DNA from: an uncultured Eubacteriales bacterium
Lineage (GTDB): Bacteria; Bacillota; Clostridia; Peptostreptococcales; Anaerovoracaceae
Assembly: GCA_949289445.1 (NCBI GenBank)
Contig: CASEOD010000150.1
Span: 1 to 43,553 of the forward strand
DNA length: 43,553 nucleotides
Reading direction: 5' to 3'
A model generated the notes under the pieces. The model did no database searches. It saw nothing but the letters and a program-made list of their open reading frames with translations, and was not told where the DNA came from. This document shows positions 9,580-17,271 of the stretch, piece after piece (the first letter of the stretch is position 1; every line of letters begins with the position of its first letter). The position numbers were made by a program, and so were the translations under genes.

Positions 9580-10266
9580 TTAGTCTTCCTTGTGAATCTC
9601 ATCATACTGACAGTCGTCGCATCTTTCCTCACAAGGGTCTTCGCAGACCTGACAGTCCTTGTCGCAGATATTGACACAGTCAATATCAATATAATCGTCA
9701 TCCTTGTCCTTTTTCAGTTTCTCTGCAGCTTCCATTGCCACATCTTTGGCTTTAGCAAACGCAACACCGCTCTTTTCCTTAATGTCCTCATATACGCCGG
9801 GAGCTTTTTCTTTAATGTCCGCATAGATATCGCTGCCCTTCTCTTTGGCATCTTCGTAAAGATCTCCTGCTTTTTCAGTCAGATCGATTACAGAACCGTC
9901 GTCCTTGACGAACTCAATTTTGCACTTGAATCCAAAAGCCGCCACGATACCGGCGATCATGCCCCATGGCGCTACAACAGTTCCCAGAACGCCCACCGTA
10001 AGAGGAATATTGATCAGAGTATCTCCGTCTCTGGTAACCAGAATCTTGGAAATATTCCCCTTCTTTACAGTTTCCTTCATCTTTGCAATCAGAGCTTCCT
10101 TCTGATCTCCCAGCTTGCGGGAAGGTTTCTGATCGATGGTCTCCTCGATGGCGATAATCGCATCCACCACATTGCCTTCTGCAGCTTCCAGCGCCTCTTT
10201 TGCCTCTTTATAGGTCACCCCTGTTCTGTCTTTGACCAGTTCGATCTTTTCCAACGTAATCTCCAT
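9580..10266 (-). CDS. DUF4342-like protein with 11-residue repeats and Cys-rich tail
   Basis: 228 residues in four parts. Residues 1-45 look like a UBA/elongation-factor-Ts-type three-helix domain (RTGVTYKEAKEALEAAEGNVVDAI in outline). Residues 70-120 match the DUF4342 pattern with one hydrophobic segment (88-112). Residues 136-168 are three exact-length 11-residue repeats (LYEDAKEKGSD, IYADIKEKAPG, VYEDIKEKSGV), likely an amphipathic helix. Residues 197-219 hold seven cysteines spaced C-x3-C-x3-C-x2-C-x3-C-x3-C-x2-C in an acidic context, a probable metal-binding tail. The gene lies 11 bases after recO. The membrane segment suggests a tether, with the Cys tail on the cytoplasmic side if the helix is inserted. 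No function is established for DUF4342; the Cys tail is an unusual addition. Confidence 0.75.
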   Translation of the reverse strand: MEITLEKIELVKDRTGVTYKEAKEALEAAEGNVVDAIIAIEETIDQKPSRKLGDQKEALIAKMKETVKKGNISKILVTRDGDTLINIPLTVGVLGTVVAPWGMIAGIVAAFGFKCKIEFVKDDGSVIDLTEKAGDLYEDAKEKGSDIYADIKEKAPGVYEDIKEKSGVAFAKAKDVAMEAAEKLKKDKDDDYIDIDCVNICDKDCQVCEDPCEERCDDCQYDEIHKED

Positions 10267-10277
10267 AGTACAACCTC

Positions 10278-11024
10278 CTAAAAAATTTCTCTCAAAATAC
10301 TGTCGCTTTTCAGTCTCCCGATATCCAGATAATACGACAAATACTCTCTTAAAACTGTCTGCAGCTCCTCAGCCGCATCCTCGTCCAGCGCTATTTTTTC
10401 AAAGCCTTTCATAGGTGTTTTGGAAAAATATTTTAATATATTAACTATATCAAATTTCGTCTCATAAATCAACGTATCATTGGCAGGATTTCTGCATTTC
10501 TCACAGACCATGCCGCCGTCTCTGACACTGAAATACCTGAGGTTTTCATTCCCTCCGCAGCAGGCGCATCTGTCAAGGACGGGAAAGCTTCCCACGATGG
10601 AAAGAGCCTTGACTTCGTAGGCCAGCACCAGAGTCTTATGGCGCTTTTCCCGTTTCTCCATAGCAGCAAGAAAGTCTGTCAGCAGGGCAAAGAGTCCGGG
10701 CTGCGGCAGTTCGTCAGGCACAAGTTTTTCTGTCAGTTCCAGAACAAATGACGACTCCATATACTTATCCACATCTTCACCGATTCTGAAAAAACTGCGG
10801 ATAACTTCTGCGCCGTTAAGATTGTAATAGTCTCTGCCCTTGTAGAGCTCATAGTTTCCGTAAGTAAAGGGTCTTATGGCCAGAGCGGTCTTGTTCCTGC
10901 CCTTTTCAGTCAGACTGGTGCCCACACTGATTTTTCCGTATTTTTTTGTAAACAGAAGAAGCATTCTTCTGCCGCCTGCCGCTTTGACCTGGCGAAAGAT
11001 GATTCCCTCTGTGCTCGTATACAT
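10278..11024 (-). CDS. recO: DNA repair protein RecO
   Basis: 248 residues, usual length. RecO anneals single strands and, with RecF and RecR, loads RecA at gaps. Seen: N-terminal OB-fold start MYTSTEGIIFRQVKAAGGRR with TKKYGKIS, and a C-terminal four-cysteine zinc site, CACC (near residue 154) and CEKC (near 175). It begins 3 bases after the era stop codon, the conserved era-recO order in Bacillota, and is followed closely by the DUF4342-like gene. Confidence 0.93.
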   Translation of the reverse strand: MYTSTEGIIFRQVKAAGGRRMLLLFTKKYGKISVGTSLTEKGRNKTALAIRPFTYGNYELYKGRDYYNLNGAEVIRSFFRIGEDVDKYMESSFVLELTEKLVPDELPQPGLFALLTDFLAAMEKREKRHKTLVLAYEVKALSIVGSFPVLDRCACCGGNENLRYFSVRDGGMVCEKCRNPANDTLIYETKFDIVNILKYFSKTPMKGFEKIALDEDAAEELQTVLREYLSYYLDIGRLKSDSILREIF

Positions 11025-11027
11025 ATT

Positions 11028-11927
11028 CTATTCCTTATAGCCGAAGTTGGACAGTGCAAAGTCGCTGTCTCTCCAGTTCTCCTTTACTTTGACCCACAGT
11101 TCAAGAAAGACTTTTGTTCCCAGCAGGCCCTCAATTTCCAGACGGGCAGCCTTGCCGATCCCTTTCAGCTTCTTTCCCTGTTTACCGAAGATAATTCCTT
11201 TATGAGATTGTTTCTCACAATAAATTACGGCGCCGATTCTCGTTACCTTCGGTTCCTCCCTGTAGGATTCAATTTCCACAGCCACACCGTGAGGAACTTC
11301 TTCTTCCAGATAGCTCAAAACCTTTTCCCTGATGATTTCACTGACAATAAACCGTTCCGGATGATCGGTGACCATGTCGGCAGGAAAGAACATGGGCCCT
11401 TCCTCCAGAAAAGTTTCCAGCTTCTTAAGAAGCACATCCACATTTTTTCCTTCCAGCGCGGATGTGCCGAAGATAGCCTCGAATACGCCTGTTTCATCGT
11501 ATTCCTCAAAAATCTCCCGGTATTCTTCCGGAGACATTCTGTCGATTTTATTGATAACCAGAATTTTCGGTGTCTGCAGATCTCTGATCATGTCCAGAAT
11601 ATACTTGTCTCCCGGTCCCTTTTTCATGCTTCCGTCCACCAGAAACAATACCACATCCACTTCCTTAAATGTGTTCACCGCCATGTCTGTCATTGCTGCG
11701 CCCAGCTTATTTCTGGCCTTGTGTATACCCGGCGTATCGATAAACACCATCTGCACTCCGTCTTCGCCGGAATCGTCAAATCTGGTGTAGATCCCTCTGA
11801 TGCTGTTTCTTGTGGTCTGAGGCTTGTCCGTCGTAATGGCGATCTTTTCTCCCAGAATACTGTTCAGCAGCGTGGACTTTCCCACATTGGGGCGTCCGAT
11901 AATCCCTATAAAACCTGATTTCATCAT
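11028..11927 (-). CDS. era: GTPase Era
   Basis: 299 residues. Era is an essential GTPase that binds the 3' end of 16S rRNA and helps small-subunit assembly. Seen: G1 GRPNVGKST (12-20), G3 DTPGIH, G4 NKID, and a C-terminal KH domain with IIFGKQGKKLKGIGKAAR, the RNA-binding GxxG region. The start overlaps the end of cdd by 4 bases (ATGA-type coupling). The first two residues are both Met; either may be the start. Confidence 0.97.
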   Translation of the reverse strand: MMKSGFIGIIGRPNVGKSTLLNSILGEKIAITTDKPQTTRNSIRGIYTRFDDSGEDGVQMVFIDTPGIHKARNKLGAAMTDMAVNTFKEVDVVLFLVDGSMKKGPGDKYILDMIRDLQTPKILVINKIDRMSPEEYREIFEEYDETGVFEAIFGTSALEGKNVDVLLKKLETFLEEGPMFFPADMVTDHPERFIVSEIIREKVLSYLEEEVPHGVAVEIESYREEPKVTRIGAVIYCEKQSHKGIIFGKQGKKLKGIGKAARLEIEGLLGTKVFLELWVKVKENWRDSDFALSNFGYKE

Positions 11928-12334
11928 AGTCTGAATCCTTTCGGCAATAATTCCTTCAGTGAATATATTTCTAAATGTTCTTCATCATCTCCCAGTATCA
12001 CAGTGAGATCCGGGGCAAATTCGTACAGAAACTGTCTGCAGATTCCACATGGCGCAGCCATGCCTTTTCCCTCTGCTATGCCTCCGCCGACTACCGCCAG
12101 AGCTTCAAACTCCCGGAAACCCTCTGAGACTGCTTTGACACAGGCTGTTCTCTCCGCACAGATGGTACCTCCGTAAGAGGAATTTTCCACATTAACCCCC
12201 AGAAAAACTTCTCCTGTCTTTGTCAGCAGAGCCGCTCCCACCCGAAATCCGGAAAAAGGCGCAAAGGCGTTGGGCAGCGCGCTGACGGCACTGCGGTACA
12301 GCTGTCTGTATTCATTCAGTTTCGATTCTGTCAT
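11924..12334 (-). CDS. cdd: Cytidine deaminase
   Basis: 136 residues, the short tetrameric form. It deaminates cytidine and deoxycytidine to uridine for pyrimidine salvage. Seen: NVENSSYGGTICAERTA with the catalytic CAE motif, and PCGICRQ carrying the other two zinc cysteines. It lies 4 bases after ybeY and overlaps era by 4 bases. In Bacillus dgkA lies between ybeY and cdd; here it is missing and the genes abut. Confidence 0.95.
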   Translation of the reverse strand: MTESKLNEYRQLYRSAVSALPNAFAPFSGFRVGAALLTKTGEVFLGVNVENSSYGGTICAERTACVKAVSEGFREFEALAVVGGGIAEGKGMAAPCGICRQFLYEFAPDLTVILGDDEEHLEIYSLKELLPKGFRL

Positions 12335-12338
12335 ATTC

Positions 12339-12791
12339 TTATCTCCCGATTCCTAAGTATTCCATCACTTCTTCTTCTCTCTGCCTCATTTCCGCCTTTT
12401 CCTCAGAGTCCATGTGATCGTATCCTAAAAGGTGAAGAATACTGTGCGTAAAAAGATATATCATTTCCCTCTCAAAGGAATGTCCGAAGGCCTCAGCCTG
12501 TTCTTCAGCTCTCTTTCTGCAGATCACCACATCCCCCAGACAGATTTCCCCAAAGCCGGGAATCTCGTTCAAATCATCGAACTGGGGGAAAGACAGTACG
12601 TCAGTCACTTTGTCTGTATTGCGGTAATCCCGGTTCAGCCGTCTGATTTCATCTTCATCAACAAAAGTTACGCTGATCTCGCTGCGGCTCTGATCGATCT
12701 GTTCCAGTTCCAGACACCGGGCCGCCGCCTTCTCCATAACAGTGAGAATCTCCGGACTTACCTGCTGTTCTTCCTCAAAATATAATTTCAT
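12339..12791 (-). CDS. ybeY: Endoribonuclease YbeY (rRNA maturation factor)
   Basis: 150 residues, usual length. YbeY is a zinc-dependent RNase involved in 16S rRNA 3'-end processing and ribosome quality control. Seen: the C-terminal metal motif HSILHLLGYDH (H-x3-H-x5-H) and the conserved LNRDYRNTDKVTDVLSFP. It starts 2 bases after phoH ends, and cdd follows after 4 bases, so it is a tightly packed member of the operon. The 7TM-HD phosphodiesterase gene (pgpH/yqfF) often found between phoH and ybeY is absent. Confidence 0.95.
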   Translation of the reverse strand: MKLYFEEEQQVSPEILTVMEKAAARCLELEQIDQSRSEISVTFVDEDEIRRLNRDYRNTDKVTDVLSFPQFDDLNEIPGFGEICLGDVVICRKRAEEQAEAFGHSFEREMIYLFTHSILHLLGYDHMDSEEKAEMRQREEEVMEYLGIGR

Positions 12792-12793
12792 AT

Positions 12794-13777
12794 CTATTCC
12801 TCTGTTTCTTCCGGATGCTGTCTGTAAAAAGCATCATAAGCATTGATAATTTTCTTTACCAGTTCATGTCTGACCACATCAACATCTTTCAGATAGCAGA
12901 AAGCAATGTCTCTGACCGGTTTCAGCACGCGCTCCGCCTCGATGAGACCGCTTTTTCTGCCTCTGGGCAGATCTATCTGGGTGATGTCACCGGTGACAAC
13001 CACCTTGGAACCAAAGCCCATACGTGTCAGAAACATTTTCATCTGTTCTCTGGTGGTATTCTGTGCTTCGTCCAGAATAATAAAGGAATTATCAAGGGTT
13101 CTGCCTCTCATGTAAGCAAGAGGCACCACCTCGATGGCTTCTTTTTCCTTCAGACGAAGAGCATTTTCCCTGCCCAGAATATCATAAAGCGCATCATAAA
13201 GAGGCCTCAGATACGGATCCACCTTCTCCTGCAGGTCACCCGGCAGAAATCCCAGACGTTCTCCCGCCTCCACCGCGGGTCTTGCCAGAATAATCTTCTG
13301 AACTTCCTTGTTCTTAAAAGCATTTACTGCCATGGCCACAGCAATATAGGTCTTTCCTGTTCCTGCCGGACCGATACCGAAGACGATATCCTTCTTTCTG
13401 ATGCTGTTCACATATTCCTTCTGACCGATGGTCTTGGGTTTCAGCGGCCTTCCTTTACTGGTAAAGCAGATGATGTCTCTGCTGACGTTGTTGTCTTTAT
13501 AGGAAAGACCCTGTTTTTTCATGCTGATGATATAAGCCACTTTCTGTACATCCAGATGTTCACCTGTCCGCAGCGCCGACATCAGTTCCTCCAGTATACC
13601 CTCCGCCAGTTCCATTTCACCGCCACGAATCAGAAGACAGTCATCTCGCTGAAAAATTTCCACGCCGGTGCTTTCCTGAATCAGGTTCAGATTGGCGTCC
13701 ATGTTGCCGAACAGTTCAATCCTGTCCACATCATCAGCTACCTGTATCTTCTTCAGTTCCTCGTTTATGTTCGTCAA
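12794..13777 (-). CDS. phoH: PhoH family P-loop ATPase
   Basis: 327 residues. Seen: N-terminal KH-like region (about residues 15-75), then the PhoH ATPase core with Walker A GPAGTGKT (136-143) and Walker B FIILDEAQNT. The start codon is TTG, supported by GAGAAGGAG 7 bases upstream. The gene begins 44 bases inside the end of yqfD, which implies translational coupling. PhoH-like proteins are linked to RNA metabolism; the position next to ybeY agrees, but the biochemical role is not settled. Confidence 0.94.
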   Translation of the reverse strand: MTNINEELKKIQVADDVDRIELFGNMDANLNLIQESTGVEIFQRDDCLLIRGGEMELAEGILEELMSALRTGEHLDVQKVAYIISMKKQGLSYKDNNVSRDIICFTSKGRPLKPKTIGQKEYVNSIRKKDIVFGIGPAGTGKTYIAVAMAVNAFKNKEVQKIILARPAVEAGERLGFLPGDLQEKVDPYLRPLYDALYDILGRENALRLKEKEAIEVVPLAYMRGRTLDNSFIILDEAQNTTREQMKMFLTRMGFGSKVVVTGDITQIDLPRGRKSGLIEAERVLKPVRDIAFCYLKDVDVVRHELVKKIINAYDAFYRQHPEETEE

Positions 13778-14774
13778 TTACAATCTCCTTCTCTATCCCG
13801 ACCTGCTGCCGGGTTTCTACTGTTCCATATACACTTATTATATTTTTTTTCTCGGTAAAATGAAAGTCTTTATTTATAATTTGGGCACTTTCCGGCACAT
13901 TTTCTTTAATCCACAGTCGCAAAAGCCGCCGGGCCTCTTTGTTGCGTTCTTCTTCCGTCAGATCACTGTCAAGGCTGAAAGTATAGTAATAGGGAACCCT
14001 CGCCACAATTTTGCCGTCGGCATGAGTGTAATGATAAAGGGTTTCTCCTTCCTCCACCGGATAAGACGGGTGCTCTATGGGAACCGTGCCCGAAATTAGT
14101 ATATCCCCTTTTTTGACGTAATCATTCTCCGCAGCCTGCCCTCTTCCTTTGTAGGTGTAAATCTGTTCAATGTAACAGTCCGTTTCCGCCACAATATCAC
14201 AGGGAACACTGTCACCGACTGTTTCTGAAGGAGCCTGCTCACTTTCCGAAATCTGTACTTCCACATAGTTTCCCTCGTAAGCGACTCTCGCCCAGACGAT
14301 ATTGTCAAAGGTCTGAAACAGCTTTTTCTCGATGGCCACGCAGTCAAACCTCTTCAGCGCTCCCTCGTAAAGACCCTCTTCCGCAATGCTCTGTCTGATG
14401 GCGGTTTCTGTAATGCTTCTGCAGCCGATAATGTTGATTTCTCTCACAAACAGAGTCTGCGCAAAAAACAGAAGCAGAAAAAGGGCGACCCCCGCCACCG
14501 TCATTCTGCTCCGCCGCAGACATATCATGGCGGGTATGATGCCCTTCTGTGACAGAACGGTAAACTTATATCTGCTTTTCGCCAGTTTTTTCATACGGCG
14601 AAAACCCTCTCCGCTGACGGTGAAAGAAACCTCTGTCTCATCTTTATAATGTATGTCTCTGACAGTGACCCCCTCTGCCGCCGCCTGAGAAATCAGCCTT
14701 TCGGGTCTGAACCCCTCAAGCCTTACCCTTACCTGATGTTTTATAAAATTCGATGCCTGTGATTTCCCCTTCAA
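13734..14774 (-). CDS. yqfD: Sporulation protein YqfD
   Basis: No ATG start is available. I prefer the TTG at 14774, which has GAAGGA about 10 bases upstream and gives MKGKSQASNFIKHQVRVRLEG, matching the length of the family's N-terminus; in-frame TTG at 14810 and GTG at 14801 are alternatives. That gives 346 residues. Seen: a basic N-terminal cytoplasmic domain, one transmembrane helix (SRMTVAGVALFLLLFFAQTL), then a POTRA-like extracellular part (REINIIGCRSITETAIRQSI). In Bacillus yqfD is in the SigE regulon; the protein is needed for efficient sporulation. It overlaps yqfC by 59 bases and phoH by 44. Its presence supports a spore-forming ancestry but does not prove that this strain sporulates. 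Confidence 0.88.
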   Translation of the reverse strand: MKGKSQASNFIKHQVRVRLEGFRPERLISQAAAEGVTVRDIHYKDETEVSFTVSGEGFRRMKKLAKSRYKFTVLSQKGIIPAMICLRRSRMTVAGVALFLLLFFAQTLFVREINIIGCRSITETAIRQSIAEEGLYEGALKRFDCVAIEKKLFQTFDNIVWARVAYEGNYVEVQISESEQAPSETVGDSVPCDIVAETDCYIEQIYTYKGRGQAAENDYVKKGDILISGTVPIEHPSYPVEEGETLYHYTHADGKIVARVPYYYTFSLDSDLTEEERNKEARRLLRLWIKENVPESAQIINKDFHFTEKKNIISVYGTVETRQQVGIEKEIVIDEHKRGTEEDTGS

Positions 14775-14979
14775 GTTCCATACGTCCTTCCCAGATTTCA
14801 CTGATGACAAAACCGCTGCCTCTGACCGTCACAAAAAAACGTCCCGTATCCACAGTAACAGAAGTATCGCTGATCAGTGTCACCTGTCTGACGTTTTCAA
14901 TGACCGCGGCGCCGGCAGAGGCCGTAATTTTCGGTCCTGTAATATCAAAATCATATGTCAGTTCATTTATCAGTTTCAT
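14716..14979 (-). CDS. yqfC: Sporulation protein YqfC
   Basis: 87 residues, all beta-strand-like, matching the small YabP/YqfC family (VTLISDTSVTVDTGRFFVTVRGSGF region). In Bacillus it is encoded next to yqfD and expressed in the mother cell. It is the first gene of the ten-gene unit that ends with ppdK, following the terminator after yqeY. The ATG has no good Shine-Dalgarno sequence (GCATATATTAAACC precedes it), so expression may be low or the transcript may be leaderless. Confidence 0.87.
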   Translation of the reverse strand: MKLINELTYDFDITGPKITASAGAAVIENVRQVTLISDTSVTVDTGRFFVTVRGSGFVISEIWEGRMELEGEITGIEFYKTSGKGKA

Positions 14980-15030
14980 GGTTTAATATATGCGGGTAAT
15001 CTTCCGGTATGCCTAAGGAAAAGAACGCGT

Positions 15031-15060
15031 AAAAAAACAACCCGAATCATCTTCGGGTTG
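15031..15060 (-). terminator. Intrinsic terminator after yqeY
   Basis: On the minus strand a perfect 9-bp stem (CAACCCGAA, loop GATGA, TTCGGGTTG) is followed by TTTTTTT (15037-15031). It lies 11 bases after the yqeY stop and separates rpsU-yqeY from the yqfC operon. Confidence 0.92.
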
Positions 15061-15071
15061 TCCTGTTTTCC

Positions 15072-15518
15072 TTATGAAAGAAATTCCATCACGACGTCCT
15101 TTACCAGAGAACCGTCGGCAAGACCTTTTACCTTTCCCATTACGGGTCCCATGAGTTTTCCCATGTTCTGTCTGCCTCCCTCAATTCCCAGGGATGCTGC
15201 GGTTTCCTTTACAATTTCCAGAATCTTTTCTCTGGATAACTGTTCCGGCAGGTACTTGTTCAGAATCTCAATTTCAGCGTTATATGCATCTGCCAAATCT
15301 GTTCTTCCGGCCGTTTCAAAATCAGCGAGGGCATCTTTCCGCATTTTTACCTGCTTAGATAAAATGGCAATAATGCCTGCATCGTCCAGTTCTTCTCTGT
15401 TGTCCACCTCATACTGCTTAATGGCGGCACGAGCCAGACTGATAGTATTTTTGGCTATATCGTCGTGGGCTTTCATAGCCTCCTTGAAATCAGCCATCAG
15501 TTGTTCTTTTAAAGTCAT
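15072..15518 (-). CDS. yqeY: GatB/YqeY domain protein
   Basis: 148 residues, helical, matching YqeY. The C-terminal domain resembles the tail domain of the amidotransferase subunit GatB, which recognises tRNA. Seen: N-terminal MTLKEQLMADFKEAMKAHD and IEILNKYLPEQLS, the family signature. A good GAGGTGAT site precedes the ATG. It follows rpsU by 24 bases, the standard rpsU-yqeY pair in Bacillota. A direct role in tRNA-dependent amidation is unproven. Confidence 0.93.
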   Translation of the reverse strand: MTLKEQLMADFKEAMKAHDDIAKNTISLARAAIKQYEVDNREELDDAGIIAILSKQVKMRKDALADFETAGRTDLADAYNAEIEILNKYLPEQLSREKILEIVKETAASLGIEGGRQNMGKLMGPVMGKVKGLADGSLVKDVVMEFLS

Positions 15519-15542
15519 TTATATCACCTCGATCCTAAATGA

Positions 15543-15722
15543 CTAGTATTTCTTAGCCTTTTTTCTGGCGGCTTCAGACTTTTTCTTTCTCTTTACGCTT
15601 GGTTTTTCGTAATGCTCTCTTTTTCTCAGCTCGCTCATTACGCCGTCTCTTGCGCATGATCTCTTGAATCTCTTCAGAGCGCTTTCCAAACTCTCGTTTT
15701 CTCTTACGATAACTTGTGCCAT
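15543..15722 (-). CDS. rpsU: Ribosomal protein S21
   Basis: 59 residues, basic, part of the 30S subunit near the mRNA 3'-end binding site. I chose the ATG at 15722 ([19 protein letters not shown]), the family's usual N-terminus; AGGAGG lies 11 bases upstream. The in-frame GTG at 15734 overlaps that binding site and is unlikely. The C-terminus is rich in Lys/Arg ([17 protein letters not shown]). A promoter with a perfect TATAAT box (15820-15792) drives rpsU-yqeY. Confidence 0.96.
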   Translation of the reverse strand: MAQVIVRENESLESALKRFKRSCARDGVMSELRKREHYEKPSVKRKKKSEAARKKAKKY

Positions 15723-15791
15723 ATTCCAATTCACCTCCTGACTAACTTGAAAATTGTTGGCTGTGAACAGTCTTTTGCCTATAACGGCAAT

Positions 15792-15820
15792 ATTATACTA
15801 CTTTTATGGACAATAGGCAA
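15792..15820 (-). promoter_or_regulatory. Promoter of rpsU-yqeY
   Basis: On the minus strand TTGCCT (15820-15815), 17-base spacer, TATAAT (15797-15792), about 70 bases before the rpsU start. Confidence 0.75.
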
Positions 15821-15866
15821 GCCATAATTTCAAATTAATTTATGGAAACTGAAACCGACGATGAAA

Positions 15867-17228
15867 TCATCTGAAGCTTTCCTCAGACAGCAATATCTTC
15901 GCAAGCGCAACCGCAAAAATCTTTCCGCAGCAGATCAGGGTGTCGGTCGTGATGTATTCGTTGACTTCATGGCAGGTGTCTTCATCCTCAGGGAAAAGCG
16001 GACCCCACGATACGATGCCCGGCATGGCCTTGGCATAGGTTCCTCCATACTCCAGAGAAAACCGGTTCTTTCTGCCTGCAGCCTCTTCATAGGCCTCAGC
16101 AAATACCCTGAGAAACGGTCGCTGACTGGATACGTAGACTGCCTGCTGCAGAGAACTGATTTCCAGTGTGCCTCCCAGGCTCTCGGCAAGATGGCGGAAG
16201 CGGTCCACAATGTCCTCCGGCTTATTTCCGTAAGCGAAACGGATATTCACATTAACTGTCACGTCATTTTTTTCTGTGCGGACAACTGTGGGAGACAGGA
16301 CGTTCCGATGGACAAACTCGCCGTTAAAGTATTCGCTTTCACTGTAAATACCCATCGGTTTTCCGTAGACATCCTTCAGTTTTTCACTGAGTTTCTGTAA
16401 AACTTCCAGAAGGCGGTTTTCTTTCAAATCCGCTTCCGCAAGTTTCTCCGCCATGATGAACAGGGCGTTTTCTCCCCTTTCCGGCTGACAGGAATGAACG
16501 CTCTTTCCGACGGCCTCCACGGTTTTTTCACAGATTTTCTCCCCTTTTCGATATTCTGTCAAAACAGCTGTGCAGCGATCCGGTACGATATTGTTGACAG
16601 TTCCTGCCTGCAAACCGGTCAGATACCATCCGTCTTCAGCGCCGCCATGATCTGCCGCAAACCGCAGCAGCAGATCCATGTCCCCTTTTTCAATATTGCA
16701 GACAGGAAATTCTCCGTCAGGTGTAAATCCATAATCAGGCAGAGGGTTTTCTCTGACATAAGCCTCCATGTCATCCCACTCTGTTTCCTCCTGAGTTCCC
16801 ATTATCATCTGAACTTTTTTATAAAGGGGCTGTCCGCAGTCTTTCACGGCTTTCATCGCATAAAGACATGCTATGATCGGTCCCTTGTCATCAAGGGTCC
16901 CCCTTCCGTAAAGTTTTCCGTCAAGACGGGTGAGCGTAAAAGGATCTCTGTTCCACGAAGACAGATCTCCCGGCGGCACCACATCGACATGCGTGAGAAT
17001 CCCTACAGTTTCAGCGCCTTCTCCCATGGAAACCACGCCTACACGGCCGTCTGCCTTTACCGCCGTATCAAAACCCATCTCTTCGGCAAGATGCAGTATA
17101 TAGTCCAGAGCCTCTTTCACCCGGTGCCGATCTCCGGAAATACCCGGAATCTTTACGAAGCCCTCCAGATCTTTGATCATCAGTTCTTCGCACTCTTCTA
17201 TAGTCTGCTTCAGTTTTTCTGTATTCAC
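15867..17228 (-). CDS. pepV: M20 family dipeptidase PepV-like
   Basis: 453 residues from the GTG at 17228, chosen because AAAAGGTG lies 9 bases upstream; an in-frame GTG at 17240 overlaps that site. PepV is a cytoplasmic di-zinc amino-dipeptidase. Seen: HVDVVPPGD (first zinc His/Asp), GRGTLDDKGP (bridging Asp), GTQEETEWDD (catalytic Glu pair), and a lid domain between about residues 185 and 325. The C-terminal EYGGTYAKAM and DTCHEVNEY complete the site. It follows the LysO-type exporter by 44 bases, so both share the lysO promoter and leader RNA. Together they suggest dipeptide breakdown followed by export of an excess amino acid, an inference from pairing. Confidence 0.9.
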   Translation of the reverse strand: MNTEKLKQTIEECEELMIKDLEGFVKIPGISGDRHRVKEALDYILHLAEEMGFDTAVKADGRVGVVSMGEGAETVGILTHVDVVPPGDLSSWNRDPFTLTRLDGKLYGRGTLDDKGPIIACLYAMKAVKDCGQPLYKKVQMIMGTQEETEWDDMEAYVRENPLPDYGFTPDGEFPVCNIEKGDMDLLLRFAADHGGAEDGWYLTGLQAGTVNNIVPDRCTAVLTEYRKGEKICEKTVEAVGKSVHSCQPERGENALFIMAEKLAEADLKENRLLEVLQKLSEKLKDVYGKPMGIYSESEYFNGEFVHRNVLSPTVVRTEKNDVTVNVNIRFAYGNKPEDIVDRFRHLAESLGGTLEISSLQQAVYVSSQRPFLRVFAEAYEEAAGRKNRFSLEYGGTYAKAMPGIVSWGPLFPEDEDTCHEVNEYITTDTLICCGKIFAVALAKILLSEESFR

Positions 17229-17271
17229 TGATGTATTCACCTTTTTTCCTTTCCGGCCTTTTCTTCGCCAT

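Noticed and set aside
12815-13858. Long plus-strand open frame antisense to phoH
   Set aside because: The minus-strand frame encodes a full PhoH with intact Walker motifs; the antisense translation has no recognisable family features and is a shadow.
14979-15030. SigE-type promoter before yqfC (GCATACC, 13 bases, CATATATT)
   Set aside because: The match is partial and the transcript would begin at or inside the assumed ATG, so position does not fit.
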